In this document: positions 7,589-15,657 of the stretch, piece after piece
Layout: each line of letters starts with the position of its first letter
How positions within the stretch are numbered: position 1 is the first letter of the stretch
NCBI RefSeq assembly: GCF_001620365.2
Contig: NZ_LQMT02000032.1
Coordinates: 187,077-251,076, forward strand
Length of the DNA stretch: 64,000 bases
Reading direction: 5' to 3'
Source of the DNA: Amycolatopsis keratiniphila subsp. keratiniphila
GTDB lineage: Bacteria; Actinomycetota; Actinomycetes; Mycobacteriales; Pseudonocardiaceae
Notes under the pieces: generated by a model
Told to the model about the DNA's origin: nothing
The model's database searches: none
Seen by the model: only the letters and a program-made list of their open reading frames with translations
Position numbers and translations under genes: made by a program

Positions 7589-10038
7589 CCAGGGCGGCCG
7601 ATCTCGGCTTCCTCGGCGATCTGGCGGTCCACGGCGACCGGACCGCGCTGGTCGCCCCGGACGGCTCGGCGCTGACCTATCGGGAACTGGACCGGCGAGT
7701 GTCCACTGTGGCCGATCGGCTCGGCCCGGTACGCAGGCTGGTGTTGCTGACCGCCGCCAACGACGTCGACACCCTGGTGGCCTACCTCGCGGCGCTCCGC
7801 GGCGGACATCCCGTGCTGCTGGTCCCCCGCGGCCAGGCGGGCTCGCTGATCGAGGGCTACGACCCGGACGTCGTCATCGACGGCGGCCTGACCGAGCGGC
7901 GGCCGGGCACCGCGCACGAACTGCATCCCGAGCTGGCGCTGCTGCTCTCCACCTCGGGCTCCACCGGTTCCCCCAAACTGGTGCGCCTGTCGGCCGAAAG
8001 CCTGCGGGCCAACGCCGCCGCCATCGCCGAATACCTCGACATCCGGGCAGGCGACCGCGCCGTCGCCGCGCTGCCGTTGTCCTACTGCTACGGGCTTTCC
8101 GTGGTGAACAGCAACCTCCTGCGCGGCGCGTGCCTGCTGCTGACCGAGCGGTCCGTCCTCGATCCCGCGTTCTGGGCGCTGGTGAAGGACCGGCGCGCGA
8201 CGAGCCTGCACGGTGTCCCGCACACCTTCGCCCTGCTCGACCGGGCCGGGTTCGATCGGCTCGAACTGCCCCATCTCCGCTACGTCACCCAGGCGGGCGG
8301 CCGGCTCGATCCCGCGAAGGTGGCCGAGTACGCCGAACTCGGTGAGCGGCGCGGCTGGCGGTTCTTCGTGATGTACGGCCAGACCGAGGCCACCGCACGG
8401 ATGGCCTATCTGCCGCCGGAGCTGGCGAGCGCACACCCCGCCGCGATCGGCCTGCCCGTTCCGGGCGGCGAGTTCGATCTCGCCGACGACGGGGAGCTGA
8501 TCTATCGCGGCCCGAACGTGATGCTCGGCTACGCGCACACCCCCGCGGACCTGGCCTTGGGCCGGACCGTCCACGAACTCCCGACCGGCGACCTCGGACG
8601 GCGGAACCCGGCCGGGCTGTACGAGGTGACCGGCCGCAAGAGCCGCTTCGTCAAGCCGTTCGGGCTGCGCGTCGACCTCGACCGGGTGGAACGTCTCCTC
8701 GCCGAGGCCGGGATCGAGGCGGTGGCCGCGGGCGACGACACCCGGGTGGTGGTCGCCGTCCACCGGTCCGCCGAGCGGGCGGCCGCCCTCGTCCGCGCCC
8801 GGTTCGGCCTGCCGCCGTCGAGCGTCGTCGTCCGTCGCATGCGTGAATTCCCGTTGCTGCCCAACGGAAAACCCGACTACCGGGCCATCGCCGCGGCAAG
8901 CGAACCGGCGAGCGCGGAGCCGGGAACCGTACGCCAGGCGTTCACCGCCGTCTTCGGCCGCCGCGACATCCCCGGTGACGCGACCTTCGTCGGGCTGGGC
9001 GGCGATTCCCTTTCCTACGTCAGGATGTCGATCGCGCTGGAACGTGTGCTCGGACGGCTTCCCGACGACTGGCCGGACACCCCGGTCTCGGAACTCGAGC
9101 GGCTGCGCGCGACGCCCTCGCGGTGGGCGACGCTGGAGACCAACGTCCTCCTGCGCGCACTGGCGATCGTCTTCATCGTGGGCACGCATATGGAGCTGTT
9201 CACCGTCCACGGCGGCGCGCATCTGCTCTTGATCGTGGCTGGCTGGAACTTCGCCCGTTTCGTGCTGCCCGGCCCCGCGACGCGGATCGCCCGCGCCGCA
9301 CTGCCGATCGCCGTGCCCGCGGTCGCCTGGCTCGGCTACCGGCTCGCCGTCACCGACGACGTGTCGTGGACGAATGTGCTGCTGATCAACAACTTCACCC
9401 TCACCGGGGCATACGGGTACTGGTTCGTCGAAGTCCTCGTGCACGCGTTTCTGGCGCTGTCACTGGTGTTCGCGATCCCGGCCGTGCGCCGTGCCGAGCG
9501 GGAGCACGGGTTCGCCACGGCGCTGGTCGCGCTCGGCGCCGGGCTCCTGCTCCGGGTGAGTCTCGGCGAGGCGCCGTCGTTCCCCGAACTGCACTGGACC
9601 ACCCTCGGCACGGTCTGGTTCTTCGCGCTCGGCTGGCTCGCCCACAAGGCGCGCACGGGCACGCAGCGGGCCGTCGTGCTGGCGTTCGGTTTCCTGCTCG
9701 TCCCCGGGATGGTCGGCGACCCGCTGTGGGAGGCCGTGGTGCTGGGCGGGCTGGTACTGGTGCTGCTCCAGGTCCGCGTCCCGGTGCCGGGTGCGGCGGT
9801 CGGCGTGCTCGGGCTGCTCGCGAGCGCGTCGCTCTACGTCTACCTGACCCACTGGACGGTCTTCCCCGCCCTGCTCCCGTATCTTCCGGCACCGGTCGTG
9901 CTGGCGCTCAGCCTCGCGGCGGGCACGGCCGTGTGGTGGCTCGTGCAGCTCGCCACGCACCGGATGCGACGCTACTCCATGACGCGGATCGGTGAACCCG
10001 CCTGGAAGGCCGCGATGTCCTCGACGGCGTCGCGATAG
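7585..10038 (+). CDS. Fused adenylation - carrier - membrane acyltransferase-3 protein
   Basis: An 817-residue three-part protein. Residues 1-435 are an acyl/aminoacyl-adenylating domain with STSGSTGSPK (122-131), YGQTEAT (264-270), TGDL (334) and NGK (427-429). Residues 445-510 are a carrier domain with GGDSLS, Ser475 being the expected phosphopantetheine site. Residues 520-800 are a polytopic acyltransferase-3 domain with the R524-H535 pair in its first helix and a closing LYVYLTHW motif. The design implies that an acid is activated, loaded on the carrier and transferred at the membrane to an unknown acceptor. There is no condensation or thioesterase domain. It is the last gene of the iron-box operon, coupled to the ATPase gene (ATGA), which hints at a siderophore-like or iron-linked product. 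It overlaps the convergent dehydrogenase gene by 67 bases. Confidence 0.85.
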   Translation: MTRAADLGFLGDLAVHGDRTALVAPDGSALTYRELDRRVSTVADRLGPVRRLVLLTAANDVDTLVAYLAALRGGHPVLLVPRGQAGSLIEGYDPDVVIDGGLTERRPGTAHELHPELALLLSTSGSTGSPKLVRLSAESLRANAAAIAEYLDIRAGDRAVAALPLSYCYGLSVVNSNLLRGACLLLTERSVLDPAFWALVKDRRATSLHGVPHTFALLDRAGFDRLELPHLRYVTQAGGRLDPAKVAEYAELGERRGWRFFVMYGQTEATARMAYLPPELASAHPAAIGLPVPGGEFDLADDGELIYRGPNVMLGYAHTPADLALGRTVHELPTGDLGRRNPAGLYEVTGRKSRFVKPFGLRVDLDRVERLLAEAGIEAVAAGDDTRVVVAVHRSAERAAALVRARFGLPPSSVVVRRMREFPLLPNGKPDYRAIAAASEPASAEPGTVRQAFTAVFGRRDIPGDATFVGLGGDSLSYVRMSIALERVLGRLPDDWPDTPVSELERLRATPSRWATLETNVLLRALAIVFIVGTHMELFTVHGGAHLLLIVAGWNFARFVLPGPATRIARAALPIAVPAVAWLGYRLAVTDDVSWTNVLLINNFTLTGAYGYWFVEVLVHAFLALSLVFAIPAVRRAEREHGFATALVALGAGLLLRVSLGEAPSFPELHWTTLGTVWFFALGWLAHKARTGTQRAVVLAFGFLLVPGMVGDPLWEAVVLGGLVLVLLQVRVPVPGAAVGVLGLLASASLYVYLTHWTVFPALLPYLPAPVVLALSLAAGTAVWWLVQLATHRMRRYSMTRIGEPAWKAAMSSTASR

Positions 10039-10913
10039 AAGATCTCGTAGGCCTCACGCGTGACGTAGCCGATGTGCGGGGTGAGCACGACGTTGTCCAG
10101 CGTCCGCAACGGATGCTCCGACGGCAACGGCTCCACGTCGTAGACGTCCAGCGCGGCGACCGCGATCTCCTTGCGCCGCAAGGCGTCCACCAGCGCGGCT
10201 TCGTCGACGATCGGCCCGCGCGAGGTGTTGACCAGCATCGCTGTCGGCTTCATCGCGGCGAGTTCGGGCGCGCCGACCAGCCCGCGGCTGCGGTCGCCGA
10301 GCACCAGGTGGATCGACAGGACGTCCGCGCGGGCGAACAGTTCGTCCTTCGACACCGCGGTCACCCCGTGCGGGTCGGCCTTCTCCTGGGTCAGGTTCGG
10401 GCTCCACGCGATGGTCTCCATCCCGAACGCCTGGCCGATCTTGGCCGCGCCCGCCCCGAGCCTGCCGAGCCCGAGCAGGCCGAGCGTCTTGCCGGACAGG
10501 ATCGTGCCGACGGTGGTCTGCCAGCCACCTTCGCGCATGTTCCGCGACTCCACCGGCACGTTCCGGGCGGCGGCGAGGATCAGCGCCCAGGTGTGCTCGG
10601 CCGCGGGGGCCGCGATGTACCCGGTGGACGAGACGACCACGCCGTTGCGCCGGGCGGCGGCCACGTCGATCGCGGCGTTGCGGCGGCCGGTGCTCACCAG
10701 CAGCTTGAGCGCGGGCAGCCGGTCGAGGACCTCGGCGGGGAAGCGGGTGCGTTCGCGCATCGCCACCACGACCTCGAAGTCACGCAGGCGGCCCACCACG
10801 TCGGCGGGATCCGCGAACGGCTTCGTGAACACCTCGATCTCGGCGCCGAGGGAATCCCAGTCCCCGAAACCGAGCGCCACTTCCTGGTAGTCGTCGAGAA
10901 TCGCGATCTTCAT
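9972..10913 (-). CDS. D-2-hydroxyacid dehydrogenase family protein
   Basis: A 313-residue NAD(P)-dependent oxidoreductase of the phosphoglycerate dehydrogenase-like family. The nucleotide-binding motif GLLGLGRLGAGAAKIG (about residue 145) is followed by the catalytic-domain signatures TSRGPIVDEAAL with its arginine, the Asp/Glu relay region (ALDVYDVEPLP) and TPHIGYVT with the active-site histidine. The substrate is unknown. The gene is convergent with the adenylation-acyltransferase gene, and their 3' ends overlap by 67 bases, which is unusual. Confidence 0.88.
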   Translation of the reverse strand: MKIAILDDYQEVALGFGDWDSLGAEIEVFTKPFADPADVVGRLRDFEVVVAMRERTRFPAEVLDRLPALKLLVSTGRRNAAIDVAAARRNGVVVSSTGYIAAPAAEHTWALILAAARNVPVESRNMREGGWQTTVGTILSGKTLGLLGLGRLGAGAAKIGQAFGMETIAWSPNLTQEKADPHGVTAVSKDELFARADVLSIHLVLGDRSRGLVGAPELAAMKPTAMLVNTSRGPIVDEAALVDALRRKEIAVAALDVYDVEPLPSEHPLRTLDNVVLTPHIGYVTREAYEIFYRDAVEDIAAFQAGSPIRVME

Positions 10914-11005
10914 GCCCTCAGGCTAGTTCAGCTCTTTCGAAGAACCCGAACGGCGAGGCCTGTGGTTCCATGGCGGCGAAGTGTGTCTCCGAGCGGAGGA
11001 GCGGG

Positions 11006-11635
11006 ATGGACGACGGCGAGATCCTGGCCTGGACAGAGACCGAACGGCTGAGCTTCGCGGATCTGCTGGAGAGCCTGGACGAGCAGGACTGGACGGCGAA
11101 GACGCTGTGTACGGAGTGGACGGTCCGCGCGATGGCGGGCCATCTCGCGCAGACCACCAGGAACCGGCTCAAGGACACCCTCGTCGGCATCGTGAAGGCC
11201 AAGGGCGACTGGGATCGGATGAACACCGACCAGGCCATCGCCTACGGCGCGCGGTTCTCCCCCGCCGAACTCGTCACCCAGATCCGCGAGGACGCCGGAT
11301 CGGCCCGCCGTTCGCCCGGCGCCAAACCGATCGACCCGCTCGCCGACGTGCTCATCCACGGCCAGGACGTCGCCCGCCCGCTCGGTATCGCCCGGCCGAT
11401 GCCGGAGGAGCCCGCCATCGCGGCGCTGGAACACCTGCTCGTCAGCCCGTTCTGGGGCGCGAAGAAACGCTGCAAGGGTCTCCGGCTGATCGCGACCGAC
11501 GCCGAGTGGACCGGCGGAACGGGCCCCGAAGAGGTCCGGGGCCCGCTCGTCGACCTGCTGCTGTCCGTGAGCGGCCGGAGCACCGGGCTGGCCACGTTGA
11601 CCGGCCCGGGCGCGGCGCTGCTCGGCTCCCGCTGA
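11006..11635 (+). CDS. Maleylpyruvate isomerase-like mycothiol-dependent (DinB-fold) protein
   Basis: A 209-residue protein of the actinobacterial TIGR03083 type. It has the N-terminal helix bundle with LCTEWTVRAMAGHLAQ, including the usual metal-site histidine, and a later LADVLIHGQDVARPLG segment. Members are metal-dependent transferases or isomerases thought to use mycothiol. The specific reaction is unknown here. The ATG at 11006 is used because it follows GCGGAGGAGCGG; an earlier ATG at 10970 lacks such a site. It is convergent with the next gene, only three bases apart. Confidence 0.75.
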   Translation: MDDGEILAWTETERLSFADLLESLDEQDWTAKTLCTEWTVRAMAGHLAQTTRNRLKDTLVGIVKAKGDWDRMNTDQAIAYGARFSPAELVTQIREDAGSARRSPGAKPIDPLADVLIHGQDVARPLGIARPMPEEPAIAALEHLLVSPFWGAKKRCKGLRLIATDAEWTGGTGPEEVRGPLVDLLLSVSGRSTGLATLTGPGAALLGSR

Positions 11636-11638
11636 GTC

Positions 11639-12838
11639 CTACCAGCGAGGAACGAACACGTCGACGCGCACCAGGTGGTGGTCCGAAGCGTCGTTGAGCC
11701 GGGCCAGCGGTGACTCGGGCAGCGGCCAGAAGACCTCGGCACGCCAGGGGATCAGGCCCTTCGACGGCAGGACGTAGTCGATCCGCAGGTTCCCCGGCGC
11801 CTTGTCGTTGAAGTCGCCGGTGTCGTGGTACGGGTCGCCCTTCTGGCCGATGTTGGCGCCCGCCTGGTCCTGAGCGGCCCGTACACCGCCTTCGCTACCC
11901 GGCCGGGTCTCGATGACGCGAGGCGCGTTCAGCAGGCGTGAGATGGCGCCCGGGACGCTGTCGCCGTCGAGCGGGTCGGAGTTGTGGTCGCCGGCGATGA
12001 CGAACTTCTCGTGCGCGCCCAGCCCGCCGCGGCGGCCGCGGTCGTCGTGGATGTAGCGGCCCTTGCCCGGGGTCACGTAGTCCGCCCAGAAGCGGATCTC
12101 GTCGTTGTTGCGGGTGCCGTTGCGGTCTTCGGGACCGTCGAAGGTGGGCGGCGTCGGATGCGCGGCCAGGAAGTGCACGGTCGAGCGGCCGATCCGGATC
12201 GGAACGTCCCAATGGGACTTCGACGACAGGCGCAGCACGTCGAGAACCTGCGGCGAGTACCAGTCGTTCGGCGCCGCGGTGGCCGGGTCGTCGGGCAGCA
12301 GCGCGCCCGGCATGTCCTTCCAGAGGAACTTCTGGAACGTCCGCACGCCGTCGGTGTCGATCGGGTACTTGGACAGCACGAGCATGCCGTACTGGCCCTC
12401 GAAGAGGCCGAAGCCGTGCGCGTCGTTGCCGCCGCCGACCTTGCCGTCGCGGTCGAGGTCGAAGCCGGTCGCGACGCCGGTGTTCGAGGGCGCGGTGAAG
12501 GCGTACGGGTAGTCGATCGGGGCGGCGCCGTTCTGGCCGTGCTTCAGGTAGTTCTCGCGGAACAGGTCCGCGGCGCGGTTGCCGGGCACGTAGTCGAACT
12601 CGTTGATCAGCAGCACGTCAGGCCGGTTGCGCTGGATCACTTCGGCGACCTCGTTCGCCTGCGCGTTGCCCGGCTGCGACAGGTCGGTCACGAGCTGACC
12701 GGCGGCTCCGCGGTTGAGCGAAGCGTTGTACGTCGCGAAGCGGACGTTCTTCCCGACGGCGGCTTCCGCCGGTGTGGCGGCCAGCAGCGTGCCGGCCAGC
12801 AAGGCGCCCGAAGTGAGCACGGCGGCGATGCGTTTCAC
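11639..12838 (-). CDS. Secreted endonuclease/exonuclease/phosphatase-fold protein
   Basis: A 399-residue secreted protein. A Sec signal peptide (about 1-26, ending ATPAEAA) precedes an EEP domain with FATYNASL, a metal-ligand glutamate in LLINEFDYVPGN, AAHPTPP, VIAGDHNSDP and a final SDHHLVRV. These are the usual DNase I-like catalytic residues. Likely activities are phosphodiesterase, nuclease or sphingomyelinase-like, acting outside the cell. The GTG at 12838 follows GGGAGGTAAGACC and starts the signal peptide directly. It is divergent from the TetR-linked membrane gene, and the operators at 12918-12965 lie between them, so it could share regulation. Confidence 0.85.
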   Translation of the reverse strand: MKRIAAVLTSGALLAGTLLAATPAEAAVGKNVRFATYNASLNRGAAGQLVTDLSQPGNAQANEVAEVIQRNRPDVLLINEFDYVPGNRAADLFRENYLKHGQNGAAPIDYPYAFTAPSNTGVATGFDLDRDGKVGGGNDAHGFGLFEGQYGMLVLSKYPIDTDGVRTFQKFLWKDMPGALLPDDPATAAPNDWYSPQVLDVLRLSSKSHWDVPIRIGRSTVHFLAAHPTPPTFDGPEDRNGTRNNDEIRFWADYVTPGKGRYIHDDRGRRGGLGAHEKFVIAGDHNSDPLDGDSVPGAISRLLNAPRVIETRPGSEGGVRAAQDQAGANIGQKGDPYHDTGDFNDKAPGNLRIDYVLPSKGLIPWRAEVFWPLPESPLARLNDASDHHLVRVDVFVPRW

Positions 12839-12917
12839 GGTCTTACCTCCCAGAGTTCGAGGCGACCTTACGCACTCCGCCCGGCCGTCCGGGTGAGCTT
12901 CAGGTGAACAGCGTCTC

Positions 12918-12965
12918 TTGAACGCGTTCAAAATCTGGGCTACGGTCCTTCTTGAACACGTTCAA
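12918..12965. promoter_or_regulatory. Two palindromic operators over a promoter (TetR target)
   Basis: TTGAACGCGTTCAA (12918-12931) and TTGAACACGTTCAA (12952-12965) are 14-base palindromes whose centres are 34 bases apart. The first contains the -35 element TTGAAC, followed by a 17-base spacer and the -10 element TACGGT (12941-12946). The second lies at the expected transcript start. Such TTGAAC palindromes are typical TetR sites, and a TetR gene lies two positions downstream. Confidence 0.8.
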
Positions 12966-12978
12966 AAAGGAGGTCCCC

Positions 12979-13392
12979 ATGCAACCCGTAGTCGTGGCCT
13001 ACGCCCTCTACCTGGTCGTCACCGTCCCGCTGACCGTGCTGGTCGCCCGCACGCTGAGCAAGCACGGCAAGACGTTCCTGGAAGACGTCTTCCAGGACAA
13101 CCGAGCGCTGGCGCAATCGGTGAACCAGCTGCTCGTCGTCGGGTTCTACCTGGTCAGCCTGGGTTTCGTGACCCTGTTCCTGACCAGCGACGACACCGTC
13201 CTCGACGCGCGCGACGTCTTCGAGATGCTGTCGGTCAAGGTCGGCACCGTGGCGCTCGTGCTCGGCGTGATGCACGTCGGGAACGTGCTGGTGTTCAACG
13301 GGATCCGGCGCAAGCACCTCAACAACGCCACCGCGCCGGTACCGCCGCCGTACCCCGGCTACCCGGCGCCCGCTCCGCACCCGGCGCCCTGA
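12979..13392 (+). CDS. Small integral membrane protein of unknown function
   Basis: A 137-residue protein with three or four predicted membrane helices (about residues 3-22, 50-70, 83-112) and a proline/tyrosine-rich cytoplasmic tail (PPPYPGYPAPAPHPAP). I do not recognise a named function. The ATG at 12979 follows AAAAAGGAGG perfectly. It is placed directly under the double operator and 14 bases before the tetR gene, so the two form an autoregulated pair. A role in membrane homeostasis or export is possible but not shown. Confidence 0.75.
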   Translation: MQPVVVAYALYLVVTVPLTVLVARTLSKHGKTFLEDVFQDNRALAQSVNQLLVVGFYLVSLGFVTLFLTSDDTVLDARDVFEMLSVKVGTVALVLGVMHVGNVLVFNGIRRKHLNNATAPVPPPYPGYPAPAPHPAP

Positions 13393-13406
13393 CCGGATAA
13401 CGTGCA

Positions 13407-14078
13407 GTGGTGGCGAAGAGTGAGGAAACCAGGTCACTGATCGTGGCGACCGCGTTGCGGCTGTTCGCCGAGAACGGCTACGACCGCACGACCATGCGGG
13501 CAATCGCCGCCGAAGCGGGCGTGTCGGTCGGGAACGCCTACTACTACTTCGCCTCGAAAGACCAGCTGATCCAGGGTTTCTACGACGAGATCGCGAAGGC
13601 GCACCTGACGTCCGCGCGTCAAGCGATCGAAGGTGAGCGGGACTTCAGCGCCCGGCTCAAGACCGTCCTGCTCACCTGGCTCGACGTCGCCGAGCCGTAT
13701 CACCGCTTCGGCACCCAGTTCTTCGTCAACGCCGCCGACCCGGACTCGCCGCTGAGCCCGTTCAGCGAGGAGTCTTCGCCTGCCCGCGACGCCTCCGTCG
13801 GCCTGATGCGCGACGTCATCGCCGACTCCGATGTCAAACTCGACCCGGACCTGCGCGACGACCTGCCGGATCTGCTGTGGCTGTATCAGATGGGGGTCGT
13901 GCTGTTCTGGGTCCACGACCGGTCCGCCGGGCAGAAGCGCAGCCGGATCCTGGTGGAGCGGACGGTGCCGCTGATCGCGCGGCTGGTGGGGCTTTCGCGG
14001 TTGCGGGTGCTGCGGCCGGTCAGCCGAGAGATCGTTTCGCTGATCCGGGACCTTTCGAAGCGGGACGACCTCGCCTGA
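13407..14078 (+). CDS. TetR-family transcriptional regulator
   Basis: A 223-residue regulator. The N-terminal helix-turn-helix (about residues 8-55) shows LIVATALRLFAENGYDRTTM and AGVSVGNAYYYFASKDQLI; the remainder is an all-helical ligand-binding domain. It starts at GTG 13407, 14 bases after the small membrane protein gene, and probably represses this pair through the TTGAAC palindromes at 12918-12965. The ligand is unknown. It converges with the GrpB-methyltransferase gene across a hairpin. Confidence 0.9.
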   Translation: MVAKSEETRSLIVATALRLFAENGYDRTTMRAIAAEAGVSVGNAYYYFASKDQLIQGFYDEIAKAHLTSARQAIEGERDFSARLKTVLLTWLDVAEPYHRFGTQFFVNAADPDSPLSPFSEESSPARDASVGLMRDVIADSDVKLDPDLRDDLPDLLWLYQMGVVLFWVHDRSAGQKRSRILVERTVPLIARLVGLSRLRVLRPVSREIVSLIRDLSKRDDLA

Positions 14079-14084
14079 CGCGCG

Positions 14085-14133
14085 TTCAGTCCTCTGAATG
14101 CGGTAAGGGAAAGCCCGCATCCAGAGGACTGAA
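14085..14133. terminator. Bidirectional hairpin between convergent genes
   Basis: TTCAGTCCTCTG (14085-14096) pairs with CAGAGGACTGAA (14122-14133), and the inner ATGCGG/CCGCAT extend the stem after a one-base bulge on each side. It sits seven bases after the tetR stop and twelve bases before the stop of the convergent gene, so it can terminate both. Confidence 0.75.
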
Positions 14134-14144
14134 TGCGGCGTGGG

Positions 14145-15398
14145 TCAGGGTTCCCGGACGGTCCGGAAGTACAGGAACCGTGGTTCGGTCCGCAGCTTGG
14201 CGTACCACTTCGGGTCCGTTTCGGCGACCGCCTCGTCCGGCATCGGCTCGACCAGCCTGTCGACGGCGAACCCGGCGTCCCGCACCGCGCCGAACGTCCA
14301 GCTCAACGGCCGCCGGTAGAAACGGACCGGCTGCCCTGGCGGGAACTCGTCCTCCAGGAGTTCGAGCTGGAAGTAGTTCCGCTTTTCGAACCACCGCCAG
14401 TCCTCGCCCGGATGATGCACCGAGAACACCAGGAGCCCGCCCGGTTTGAGCACCCGCCGGAACTCCGCCAGCGCCGGGCCCCACTCCTTCAGGTAGTGCA
14501 GCACCAGCGACGCCGTGATGACGTCGATCGAAGCGTCCTCCACAAAGGACATCGGCCGCGAGACGTCCGCCGTCTCGAAGCGGGCGACGTGCCCGAACTT
14601 CTCCCTGGCGACGGCGACCATCCCCGAGCTCGCGTCGACGCCGAGGACGTCCGCGCCCTTCTCGGCGAGCAGGGCGCTGAGGTGTCCCGCCGCGCTGCCG
14701 ACGTCCAGCACCCGTTTGCCCGCCACGTCCCCGGCCAGCTCGACGATGGCGGGCCGGTCGTAGTGGGCGTTGGTGATGCTGGTTTCGGCGTGCGCCGCGT
14801 AGAGCCGCGCGAAGCCGTCGTACTGGGCCGCGCGTGCCCGCTCGATGATCTCGTCGACCACCTCATTCTTGGCGTCGGCGTAGTGCTGGATGTACTTCCA
14901 GGTGCGCGACGCCAGTTCGCGTTTCTTGGCCTCGTAGAGCTTCCGCTCGTCCTCGTGGGCGATGAGACGGTCGCGGAAGAGGCGGTAACGCTCGGTCTGG
15001 CCGTTGTCCGGCGAATAGACGTGCAGGTTGACGTTCGTGTCCGGACCTTTGAAGCAGCGATGCTTCTCCCAGTCCGGCTCGCGGATGACGAGCTTGTAGC
15101 CCTCGGCCTCCAGCTGCGGCACGTAGGCGTCTTCGTCGTCCGAATCCGCGACGATCAGCATGATGTCGATGATCGGTTTCGCGCACAGTCCCGGCACCGA
15201 CGTGGAGCCGACGTGCTCCAGGACCAGCGCGCGTTCCCCCAGGATCCCCCTGATGCGCTTGGCTTCCCGGTCGAACAGCTCCGGCCACTCCGGGTCGTAT
15301 TCGGCCAGGGTGACGGTGGAGTTCAGTTCCGGAGGCTCGGCGACCCACGAGTTGGTGATGTCTTCTTCGGTGTAGTGGTCTCGATCGGGTTTAGGCAT
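14145..15398 (-). CDS. GrpB-domain/SAM methyltransferase fusion protein
   Basis: A 417-residue two-domain protein. Residues 25-190 match the GrpB (UPF0157) nucleotidyltransferase-like family, with the signature LEHVGSTSVPGL and KPIIDIML. Residues 195-417 are a class I SAM-dependent methyltransferase with motif I VLDVGSAAGHLS, an acidic motif II GVDAS, and VLKPGGLLVFSVHHPG. The substrates of neither part can be read. Fusion suggests that one small molecule or RNA/nucleotide target is both methylated and nucleotidylated, but this is inference. It is a single gene, with a structured leader at 15399-15480. Confidence 0.85.
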   Translation of the reverse strand: MPKPDRDHYTEEDITNSWVAEPPELNSTVTLAEYDPEWPELFDREAKRIRGILGERALVLEHVGSTSVPGLCAKPIIDIMLIVADSDDEDAYVPQLEAEGYKLVIREPDWEKHRCFKGPDTNVNLHVYSPDNGQTERYRLFRDRLIAHEDERKLYEAKKRELASRTWKYIQHYADAKNEVVDEIIERARAAQYDGFARLYAAHAETSITNAHYDRPAIVELAGDVAGKRVLDVGSAAGHLSALLAEKGADVLGVDASSGMVAVAREKFGHVARFETADVSRPMSFVEDASIDVITASLVLHYLKEWGPALAEFRRVLKPGGLLVFSVHHPGEDWRWFEKRNYFQLELLEDEFPPGQPVRFYRRPLSWTFGAVRDAGFAVDRLVEPMPDEAVAETDPKWYAKLRTEPRFLYFRTVREP

Positions 15399-15480
15399 CG
15401 ACCCCTTGTTCCTTCCTCAGCACTCTTCGCGAGCTCTGCGCGCGACGCGATCACGTCGCCAGGGCGCGAGTAGGAACAAG
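15399..15480 (-). promoter_or_regulatory. Possible structured leader masking the ribosome binding site
   Basis: On the minus strand CTTGTTCCT (15480-15472) is exactly complementary to AGGAACAAG (15423-15415), which is the purine-rich region just ahead of the ATG at 15398. The 48 bases between are GC-rich and self-complementary. If transcribed, the upstream arm could sequester the ribosome binding site. It matches no riboswitch class I recognise. The rest of the gap to 15657 shows nothing clear. Confidence 0.35.
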
Positions 15481-15657
15481 ACGTCCCGTCCCCCATCAAG
15501 AGCGCCCTGCCGCCGAGATCGCGGGGCCGTTCGGCCAGGGGCGCGCGCGGTGGTCACCTGGTTGCCGCGACGCCCCTCTCGAGGCAGTCGGCCAGATTAT
15601 CGAACCCAGGCGATCTTGTCAGGCGCTTTTCACCGAAGATGATGTGCGTGGTCCCGC

